Of a stretch of DNA of 5,694 bases, positions 1 to 5,239 are shown in pieces (position 1 is the first letter of the stretch; the number at the start of each line of letters is the position of its first letter). The DNA comes from Alloprevotella sp. (GTDB lineage Bacteria > Bacteroidota > Bacteroidia > Bacteroidales > Bacteroidaceae): NCBI GenBank assembly GCA_015259235.1, contig JABZGM010000141.1:1-5694 (forward strand), in the 5' to 3' direction. The translations under genes were made by a program, and so were the position numbers. Under the pieces are notes generated by a model. The model was not told the DNA's origin. It ran no database searches and was given only the letters and a program-made list of their open reading frames with translations.

Positions 1-33
1 GTGTAGGGCAAAGGGATGAAATAAAAGAATCGT

Positions 34-64
34 TTGGTCACCTCGAAGGAAAGCCGTATTTTTG
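34..64 (+). promoter_or_regulatory. Promoter of tRNA-Arg (Bacteroidetes -33/-7)
   Basis: TTG at 34-36 and TATTTTTG at 57-64 match the Bacteroidetes primary-sigma consensus (TTTG at -33, TAnnTTTG at -7). The spacer between them is 20 bases. The expected transcription start is near 71, only a few bases before the tRNA at 75, as usual for a tRNA gene with its own promoter. Confidence 0.75.
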
Positions 65-74
65 CAGAGAATAA

Positions 75-148
75 GGCTCCGTAGCTTAGCTGAATAGAGC
101 GTCAGATTCCGGTTCTGAAGGTCATGGGTTTGAATCCCATCGGGGTCA
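75..148 (+). tRNA. tRNA-Arg (anticodon CCG)
   Basis: The full cloverleaf can be drawn. The acceptor stem pairs 75-81 with 141-147, with two G-U wobbles. The D arm is 84-100. The anticodon stem TCAGA/TCTGA (102-106/114-118) encloses a 7-base loop with CCG at 109-111, which reads the arginine codon CGG. The variable loop has 5 bases, the T arm pairs ATGGG (124-128) with CCCAT (136-140), and the discriminator is A148. The 3' CCA is not encoded and must be added after transcription. Confidence 0.95.
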
Positions 149-164
149 CTTCGCAGTGCTTTTT
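147..164 (+). terminator. Possible weak terminator of tRNA-Arg
   Basis: A short hairpin, CACT (147-150), TCGC loop, AGTG (155-158), is followed by C and five T (160-164). Its stem is only 4 bp and uses the last two bases of the tRNA, so it may be chance. No better terminator is visible before the tRNA-Phe promoter. Confidence 0.3.
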
Positions 165-238
165 CGTCACAAAATCATGCAGAAAGGATGAAATGTGAAC
201 CGAAAAGGGCAAAGCAAACTAGAAAACAGGGCAAAAAT

Positions 239-269
239 TTGGTGGTTTCAGAAAAACTTCCTACTTTTG
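239..269 (+). promoter_or_regulatory. Promoter of tRNA-Phe (Bacteroidetes -33/-7)
   Basis: TTG at 239-241 (within TTTG) and TACTTTTG at 262-269 are separated by 20 bases, the same architecture as the tRNA-Arg promoter. Transcription would start near 276, giving a short 5' leader before the tRNA at 299. The two tRNAs therefore look like separate units rather than one precursor. Confidence 0.75.
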
Positions 270-298
270 CAATCGCAAATGAGACATGCGCTCCTTGA

Positions 299-371
299 GG
301 TGCCATAGCTCAGTTGGTAGAGCAAAGGACTGAAAATCCTTGTGTCCCCGGTTCGATTCCTGGTGGCACCA
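299..371 (+). tRNA. tRNA-Phe (anticodon GAA)
   Basis: The acceptor stem GGTGCCA (299-305) pairs fully with TGGCACC (364-370), and the discriminator is A371. The anticodon stem AAGGA/TCCTT (325-329/337-341) encloses loop CTGAAAA, with GAA at 332-334. The variable loop is GTGTC and the T loop TTCGATT (352-358). The T stem CCCGG/CCTGG has one C-U mismatch in its middle (349 against 361). CCA is not encoded. Identity and extent are clear. Confidence 0.96.
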
Positions 372-380
372 CAAGAATTA

Positions 381-409
381 GACGACTACTTCGGTAGTCG
401 TCTTTTTTT
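381..409 (+). terminator. Intrinsic terminator of tRNA-Phe
   Basis: A perfect 9-bp stem, GACGACTAC (381-389) with GTAGTCGTC (394-402), is capped by a stable TTCG tetraloop. Seven T (403-409) follow directly. This is a textbook Rho-independent terminator ten bases after the tRNA end. Confidence 0.93.
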
Positions 410-455
410 GCTATTTTCCTAGCGATGTTACATCTTATGAACTCAGCAGATGAAG

Positions 456-492
456 AAAAACAATGCCCACTAGTTTGCGCTAGTGGGCATTG
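456..492 (-). terminator. Intrinsic terminator of feoAB (minus strand)
   Basis: A perfect 13-bp stem pairs 461-473 with 480-492 around a 6-base loop. On the minus strand the stem is followed by five T (complement of A456-460), so it terminates feoAB, whose stop codon lies 36 bases upstream. The plus strand has only a weak T-rich stretch after the stem, so function in that direction is doubtful. Confidence 0.88.
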
Positions 493-528
493 TTGTGTAT
501 AGATAAGAATAAAGTAGTGGCGAGGACT

Positions 529-2766
529 TCACCACAATAGAGCGATGCGATAGGCAATGAAAGCCATGACGTAGGCAAAGCCCGTGGTGTAGAGCATAGA
601 GAGAACCGCATAGCGCCATTGTCCACTCTCACCCTTGATGGCAGCAATCGTGGCGATGCAAGGGAAATAGAGTAGGGCGAAGACCATATAACTCAATGCA
701 GCGGCAGGAGTGGACGACTGTTGGAGAGCTTGAGAGATGGCACTGTCGGCAGTGTCGTCTTGTCCTGTGCCAGCAGCGGCAGCCGTGTCTTCGTCGAGTT
801 GATAGAGCACACCCAGTGTGGAAACCATCAATTCTTTAGCCGCAGAGCCCGTGATGAGCCCTACTCCCATGCGCCAATCGAAACCGAGCGGAGCAATGAT
901 GGGCTGAATGGCATGAGCCGCTTGTCCGAGATACGACTGTTCTTGTTGTTGCGAAGGCGTGAGATCGGCATTTCCTCGAGGGAAATAGCCCAACACCCAC
1001 GTGATGATGGAAGCCACGAGAATCAATCCCCCCATTTTGCGGAGATATTGACGTCCCTTTTCCCACGTGTGGTGCAACACACTGCTCGCTACGGGGCGGC
1101 GATAAGGAGGGATTTCCATGACGAAATGGCTCTCTTCGCGGCGGCGAATGAAATGGCTCATCAACCACGCAGAACCAAAGGCAGCGAAGATGCCAAAGGT
1201 GTAAAGACCAAACATCACCCACGTGGCGTGGTGAGGGAAGAAGGCAAGAGTGAAGACCGTGTAGACCGTGAGACGAGCCGAGCACGACATGAAGGGCAGC
1301 GTGATCATGGTGAGCAGGCGACTCTTGCGGTTTTCGATGGTACGAGTCGCCATGACGGCAGGCACGTTACAACCAAAGCCCGTGAGCATGGGGAAGAACG
1401 ATTTGCCGTGGAGTCCCACGCGTCGGAGAATGGGGTCGAAGAGCAGGGCAGCGCGAGCCAGATAACCCGAATCTTCCAAGATGGAGATGAAGAAATAGAG
1501 GATGAGAATTTGTGGCAAAAAGACAATCACTGCACCCACACCCCCAATGATGCCCGAGGAGATGAGGTCAGTGTACCAAGCACCGTCAGGTAGTTGTGCT
1601 GCGCTCCATTCCGTGAGCCATTTCACGCCAGCATCCATCCAGTCCATGGGGAATTGTCCGATGGTGAAAGTCGCCCAGAAGACGAGCCACATCACGGCAA
1701 AGAAGGCAAAATAAGAAAGTCCGTGGCGCACGAGCCATCGGTCTACACGATGAGTGAGTCGCACGGCGCGTCCCTCTTTGAGGTTGTAGCAGTCGGAGAG
1801 ATAGTGATGCACCAAAGCGTGTGGGTCGTTCTGCGCATGCGGATCTTCAGCCAGTGACTGCGCAAAATGCTCTTGCGAGTCGTACGCCTCGATGAGTTGC
1901 GCCAGAAGTTCGTCCATCCCCTTCCCCTTGTTGGCAACGCAAGGCACAAGGGGGAGAGAGATGTGTTGAGAAAGGCGGTCGATGTCGAGCGAAGAACCGC
2001 TTTCGGTGAACTCATCGTAGAGGTTGAGTGCGCCCACCATGGGGAGTCCCATGCGGCGCACTTGGAGGGTGAGGAGGAGATTACGCTCCAGATTGTTCAC
2101 ATCGAGCACATTGAGCACCACGTCGATGTCGCCTTTGCGGAGTTCGCTCATCACATAGGCTTCTTCGGGCGAATAGGCGCGGAGCGAATAAGTGCCGGGG
2201 AGGTCGACGAATCGGATGGTGCGACCGTTGTGGGTGATTTCTCCCACCACGCTCGACACTGTGACACCGGCATAGTTGCCTGTGCGCTCGTGTCCGCCCG
2301 AGAGTGCATTGAATACCGTGGTTTTTCCGCAGTTGGGGTTGCCAATCAATGCCACCGTGATGGTGCCTTCCGCCTTAGGCGCAAGCGGTTTAGACGAACT
2401 GCAGGCAGAGCATCCTCCGCAGGATGAAGGACCGCAGGCGGCAGGGTGGTCGGAGGGAGTTTGGGAGAGATAGGTGGCAGCAGTGTCGGTGGAGAAGAAG
2501 CGTTTAGAGAGCGTTTCTTCCGAAGCATAGTCAATGTCGGGCTGTTCGAGCGACACTTCGATGAGGGCAGCCTCACTGCTGCGGAGTGCCACACGCTGTC
2601 CGAGCATGGCAAAGACGATGGGGGTGCCCATGGGAGTGGCAAAGAGTCGCGTCACCTCTTGACCTGGTACAAAACCGAGTTCTTCGAGACGCAAGCGTAG
2701 CGAAGGACTTCCCGTGGTGCGCAGCACAAACGCCGTTTGGTGATTATGTAGATTTGAAAGATTCAT
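529..2766 (-). CDS. feoB: FeoAB fusion: ferrous iron transporter
   Basis: This is an inner-membrane Fe(II) importer with the small FeoA protein fused to the N-terminus of FeoB, an arrangement known in Bacteroidetes. Residues 1-75 are the SH3-like FeoA domain (LEELGFVPG at 28-36). Residues 76-135 are a linker with cysteines 111, 116, 119 and 122. The G domain starts near 136: G1 GNPNCGKT (142-149), G2 T169, G3 DLPG (188-191), G4 NLYD (248-251), G5 region near 276-279. A helical GDI-like region reaches about 345. Roughly nine hydrophobic segments span 350-741, with the FeoB-typical motifs FGCNVPAV (464-471), SCSARLTVY (494-502) and FPC (701-703). At 745 residues it is full length. The start fits because FeoA homology begins at residue 1. 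There is no Shine-Dalgarno sequence and no FeoC gene nearby. Family assignment is secure; iron as substrate follows from the family. Confidence 0.96.
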   Translation of the reverse strand: MNLSNLHNHQTAFVLRTTGSPSLRLRLEELGFVPGQEVTRLFATPMGTPIVFAMLGQRVALRSSEAALIEVSLEQPDIDYASEETLSKRFFSTDTAATYLSQTPSDHPAACGPSSCGGCSACSSSKPLAPKAEGTITVALIGNPNCGKTTVFNALSGGHERTGNYAGVTVSSVVGEITHNGRTIRFVDLPGTYSLRAYSPEEAYVMSELRKGDIDVVLNVLDVNNLERNLLLTLQVRRMGLPMVGALNLYDEFTESGSSLDIDRLSQHISLPLVPCVANKGKGMDELLAQLIEAYDSQEHFAQSLAEDPHAQNDPHALVHHYLSDCYNLKEGRAVRLTHRVDRWLVRHGLSYFAFFAVMWLVFWATFTIGQFPMDWMDAGVKWLTEWSAAQLPDGAWYTDLISSGIIGGVGAVIVFLPQILILYFFISILEDSGYLARAALLFDPILRRVGLHGKSFFPMLTGFGCNVPAVMATRTIENRKSRLLTMITLPFMSCSARLTVYTVFTLAFFPHHATWVMFGLYTFGIFAAFGSAWLMSHFIRRREESHFVMEIPPYRRPVASSVLHHTWEKGRQYLRKMGGLILVASIITWVLGYFPRGNADLTPSQQQEQSYLGQAAHAIQPIIAPLGFDWRMGVGLITGSAAKELMVSTLGVLYQLDEDTAAAAGTGQDDTADSAISQALQQSSTPAAALSYMVFALLYFPCIATIAAIKGESGQWRYAVLSMLYTTGFAYVMAFIAYRIALLW

Positions 2767-2797
2767 TGGGTCATCTAGTTGTTATGTCATTGACTTG

Positions 2798-2805
2798 CAA
2801 AGATA
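2798..2805 (-). promoter_or_regulatory. feoAB promoter, -7 element
   Basis: Read on the minus strand, TATCTTTG (2805 down to 2798) matches TAnnTTTG exactly. The -33 position (2828-2826) reads TTT rather than TTG, so that half is weak. The inferred start near 2792 leaves an untranslated leader of about 25 bases. I see no clear palindromic Fur-type operator, though iron control would be expected for feo genes. Confidence 0.6.
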
Positions 2806-2935
2806 CGTTTTTTCTGTTAGAAAGGAAATACCTATATCTGGTGATATTTGTGTGGGGTGGAATCGCCTTGGGTGAGAAACGGCGCGTGCGAGAAAAAAAC
2901 GGAGGGAAGATAGGCGATACTCCGTAAATTCTTCG

Positions 2936-2943
2936 TAAATTTG
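2936..2943 (+). promoter_or_regulatory. Candidate pyk promoter, -7 element
   Basis: TAAATTTG matches TAnnTTTG, followed by GC as in the two tRNA promoters. No TTG lies at the usual 19-21-base distance upstream, so a helper factor or a weak promoter is possible. An 8-base direct repeat, CGTAAATT at 2923-2930 and 2934-2941, overlaps it. Transcription from about 2950 would give a leader of about 235 bases. Confidence 0.5.
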
Positions 2944-2949
2944 CATCAA

Positions 2950-3184
2950 ATAATTATAGAACAGAATATAAACCCAAATCGGAAATTCGATTCTGAACAG
3001 ATTTTATTGGATTGTTGAGCCATTTCTTTTTCGTTTGCTCGCTGGCGTAGTGGACTACGTCGGGAACAACTAAGAAACAAGAGATACCAGCAAGGCAATG
3101 AAAGAGGTCAGGAAGTCATCTTTTCCATTACCCGTAGTACTTTTAGGGTCTAATGACTGATTTGGGATAAAGCTCCTCCCCAAC
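2950..3184 (+). promoter_or_regulatory. Structured 5' leader of pyk, candidate cis-regulatory RNA
   Basis: The leader can be folded by eye into several helices. AATCG/CGATT pairs 2977-2981 with 2988-2992. A three-way junction has P1 3012-3016/3065-3069, P2 3017-3020/3037-3040 and a 9-bp P3 3042-3050/3055-3063 with loop TGGA. An 8-bp stem with a 2-base bulge pairs 3126-3133 with 3146-3155. A 5-bp stem, TTGGG (3162-3166) with CCCAA (3179-3183), ends one base before the pyk ATG. A competing long-range pairing (3035-3045 with 3087-3098) would disrupt P1, P2 and outer P3. No intrinsic terminator is present, so control, if any, would more likely act on translation. I do not recognise a known riboswitch family. 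The function is inferred. Confidence 0.4.
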
Positions 3185-4645
3185 ATGAAGAAGACTAAAA
3201 TCGTTTGCTCCATCAGCGACCTACGCTGCGAGGAAAAGTTTCTCCGTGAACTTTTCTTTGCAGGGATGAATGTCGTGCGTATGAACACTGCCCACGCAGA
3301 TGCCGAAGGTATCAAAAAAATCATCCGCAATGTTCGCGCCGTATCACCACATATAGGTATTTTGATTGATACGAAAGGTCCTGAAGTGCGCACTACGGGT
3401 GCGGAAGCTCCCATTGCTTACAAGGCTGGAGAGCAAGTCACGGTGTATGGACGCCCTGGGGTGGACACGACACACGATGAAGTTTGCCTTTCTTATGCTG
3501 ACATTGCTAAGGATTTGAAGGTAGGCGACCGCTTGCTCTTCGATGATGGAGCCATCGCCATGAAGGTGAATGCCATCGAAGGTGAAGCTGTGCGCGTGGA
3601 AGTGGAAAATGATGGTGTGCTCGGATCGCACAAGAGTGTGAATGTGCCTGGGGAGCACATCGACCTCCCTGCGCTCACTCAGCGTGACCACGAAAATATC
3701 CTCCTTGCCATCGAGCAAGACATTGATTTCATTGCTCACTCCTTCGTGCGCTCTGCTGCCGACGTGAAGGTGGTGCAAGACATTCTCGATGCGCACAACA
3801 GCGACATCAAGATCATCTCGAAGATTGAAAACCAAGAGGGTGTAGACAATATCGACGAAATTATCGAGGCTTCTTATGGTATCATGATTGCGCGCGGTGA
3901 CCTCGGCATCGAAGTGCCCATCGAGTGCATTCCTGGCATCCAGCGCCAAATCATCAAGAAGTGTATCCAAGCGAAGAAACCCGTGATTGTGGCAACGCAG
4001 ATGTTGCATACCATGATCAACAACCCACGTCCTACTCGTGCGGAAGTGACCGACATCGCCAACGCCATCTACTATCGCACCGATGCGTTGATGCTCAGCG
4101 GTGAAACGGCTTCGGGTAAATATCCCCTCGAGGCAGTGAAGACGATGGCTGCGATTGCAGAACAAGCTGAAAAGGATAAGCTCCGCGAAAACGACATCGA
4201 TCCTAGTCCCGACTTCACCAACCAACGCGAATTTTTGGCACATGCTGCTGTAGACGCGACTTACAAACTGGGCGTGAAGGGTATCCTCACCGACAGTGAG
4301 TCGGGAGCTACCGCCCGTATGTTGGCTTCGTTCCGCGGCACAACGCCCATCATTGCGATTTGCTACAAAGAAAAGACCCAGCGTTTGCTCAATCTGAGCT
4401 ATGGTGTGATTCCTATCTTCCAAAAGAAGCCCGAGAGCGCGCAATATATGTTCACGGCAGCTGTGCGCATGCTTCGTCAGAAGGGTTTTGTGGACTTGGA
4501 CGACAAGATTGCTTACCTGAGTGGTGTGCTCGGCAAGGGTGGCGGCACATCGTTCTTGGAAATCAACAAGGTGCGCTCTGCCTATGATGAGTATTTCCGC
4601 TTCCATCTTCCCACCGACCTCGTGGAGAAAGGGGGGAAGAAGTAG
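3185..4645 (+). CDS. pyk: Pyruvate kinase
   Basis: This cytoplasmic enzyme converts phosphoenolpyruvate and ADP to pyruvate and ATP, the last step of glycolysis. At 486 residues it matches the usual bacterial length without the extra C-terminal PEP-utiliser domain. The substrate-binding stretch RMNTAH lies at 32-37, where R-x-N-x-S-H is more usual. DTKGPEVRT is at 62-70, followed by the B-domain lid to about 160. KIEN (213-216) carries the catalytic lysine and the metal-binding glutamate, MIARGDLGIEVP (234-245) the metal-binding aspartate D239, TQML is at 271-274 and MLSGETASGKYP at 303-314. The C-terminal allosteric-type domain runs from about 350. The start is supported by the MKKTKIV beginning common in this group; no Shine-Dalgarno sequence precedes it. 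The gene appears monocistronic, with a long structured leader and a strong terminator. Confidence 0.97.
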   Translation: MKKTKIVCSISDLRCEEKFLRELFFAGMNVVRMNTAHADAEGIKKIIRNVRAVSPHIGILIDTKGPEVRTTGAEAPIAYKAGEQVTVYGRPGVDTTHDEVCLSYADIAKDLKVGDRLLFDDGAIAMKVNAIEGEAVRVEVENDGVLGSHKSVNVPGEHIDLPALTQRDHENILLAIEQDIDFIAHSFVRSAADVKVVQDILDAHNSDIKIISKIENQEGVDNIDEIIEASYGIMIARGDLGIEVPIECIPGIQRQIIKKCIQAKKPVIVATQMLHTMINNPRPTRAEVTDIANAIYYRTDALMLSGETASGKYPLEAVKTMAAIAEQAEKDKLRENDIDPSPDFTNQREFLAHAAVDATYKLGVKGILTDSESGATARMLASFRGTTPIIAICYKEKTQRLLNLSYGVIPIFQKKPESAQYMFTAAVRMLRQKGFVDLDDKIAYLSGVLGKGGGTSFLEINKVRSAYDEYFRFHLPTDLVEKGGKK

Positions 4646-4680
4646 TCCCTCACCTCTCTGAGCGGAGGGAGACGACTTTT
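4646..4680 (+). other. Small hairpin directly after the pyk stop
   Basis: TCCCTC (4646-4651) can pair with GAGGGA (4665-4670) around a 13-base loop, and four T follow at 4677-4680 after a short gap. It is too weak and too far from the T run to be a convincing terminator. It may act as an mRNA 3' stabiliser or may be chance. Confidence 0.25.
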
Positions 4681-4705
4681 GCTCAAAAGAAAATGAAAGG
4701 TTTGT

Positions 4706-4751
4706 AAAGCGACCGCGTCAAAACATTAGTTCTGACGCGGTCGCTTTCCTT
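4706..4751 (+). terminator. Intrinsic terminator of pyk
   Basis: A perfect 15-bp GC-rich stem pairs 4706-4720 with 4733-4747 around a 12-base loop. It is followed by a T-rich tail (4745-4753, interrupted by CC). It lies 60 bases after the pyk stop codon. On the minus strand the stem would be followed only by TTTACAAA, so it acts mainly on the plus strand. Confidence 0.88.
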
Positions 4752-4870
4752 TTGACGCAGCCTCTTTCTAGGTGAGGGAGACCGCGCAGAAATAGGTGAT
4801 TTTCTCCATAGTAATTGGGGAGGAAATGAACTTTGTTTATTGCTTTTTGATTGTTTTTGTCTGTTAAAAT

Positions 4871-4879
4871 GGGGGGGGG
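4871..4879 (+). repeat. Homopolymeric G9 tract
   Basis: Nine consecutive G residues sit in an AT-rich intergenic region, 69 bases before the candidate -7 element and 360 bases before the start codon of a surface lipoprotein. G/C runs of this length slip during replication in several bacteria and drive phase variation. Whether this one varies is unknown. Confidence 0.9.
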
Positions 4880-4948
4880 TATTAGAGAAAACTCAAGAAA
4901 ATACAAGATTATTATAGGTTTGCTCTGCGAGGAAGGAGCTTAAAACCG

Positions 4949-4956
4949 TATTTTTG
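4949..4956 (+). promoter_or_regulatory. Candidate promoter of the fimbrillin-like gene, -7 element
   Basis: TATTTTTG, preceded by CCG and followed by C, is identical to the -7 element of the tRNA-Arg promoter including those flanking bases. The nearest TTTG upstream (4919-4922) is 26 bases away, longer than the usual 19-21, so the -33 half is poor. The start near 4963 would give a leader of about 275 bases. Confidence 0.5.
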
Positions 4957-5239
4957 CCAAAATAAGTCATTGTGACGTGCGCAAATGAGCGAGACATCGT
5001 CATTTTACTTGTGGCAACCTTATCTCAAAACAACTATTTAGCACGTAGATGGAGATATGGAATTTCAGATGAGAAGCAATCAACAACGAAAGGCAGTGGA
5101 AAGCGGTGATGCATCGTTTTTCACTCGATGATGGTTTGTTGGAGTCGCTCGTAGGTTGCCATTTTCGTCACAATGGAACACTTCTCTCTGTAGCACTCAG
5201 CGAAAGAGGAAATGTAAAATTATCTAGACAATAAAATAA

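Larger units (their letters stand above)
2767..3184. other. Divergent control region between feoAB and pyk
   Basis: This 418-base gene-free stretch holds the feoAB promoter at its left edge, the candidate pyk promoter near 2936-2943, and a long pyk leader filling the right half. Between 2806 and 2922 I see no gene and only a 7-base inverted repeat (2862-2868 with 2912-2918) of unclear meaning. Short open frames crossing it have no recognisable protein similarity. Confidence 0.7.
4752..5239. other. Gene-poor region upstream of the fimbrillin-like gene
   Basis: About 490 AT-richer bases separate the pyk terminator from the next gene. They contain a G9 tract (4871-4879), a candidate promoter (-7 element at 4949-4956) and a leader of about 275 bases. 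The leader starts with a hairpin: 4967-4974 pairs with 4980-4988 with one bulged A. Three very short frames follow in the leader: 18 codons at 4985-5041, 24 codons at 5057-5131 and 41 codons at 5109-5234. None has recognisable similarity or a clear ribosome site, so I do not call them genes. Confidence 0.6.

Noticed and set aside
721..1593. 290-codon plus-strand open frame inside feoAB
   Set aside because: Its translation is highly charged and low in hydrophobic structure, as expected from the complement of membrane-protein codons. FeoAB homology on the minus strand covers all of it.
2411..2426. Hairpin CATCCT-CCGC-AGGATG inside feoAB
   Set aside because: It lies in codons of the cysteine-rich linker and has no T run; the palindrome is explained by the repeated Cys/Ser/Gly codons.
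2862..2918. 7-base inverted repeat ATCGCCT/AGGCGAT in the divergent promoter region
   Set aside because: The arms are short and 43 bases apart, so this is likely chance. It does not resemble a Fur-type operator.
2586..2927. 113-codon plus-strand frame crossing the feoAB start and promoter
   Set aside because: It overlaps the FeoA domain coding region and the feoAB promoter, and has no recognisable protein pattern or promoter of its own.
3070..3414. 114-codon minus-strand frame overlapping the pyk leader and start
   Set aside because: It overlaps the conserved N-terminus of pyruvate kinase in antisense and shows no motif.
3344..4606. 420-codon open frame antisense to pyk
   Set aside because: It is fully inside the strongly recognised pyk gene, its translation is rich in His, Arg and Val with no known motif, and it is explained by codon bias on the opposite strand.
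4718..4906. 62-codon minus-strand frame spanning the G9 tract and pyk terminator
   Set aside because: Its end lies inside the terminator stem, its sequence resembles no protein I know, and no minus-strand promoter is visible.
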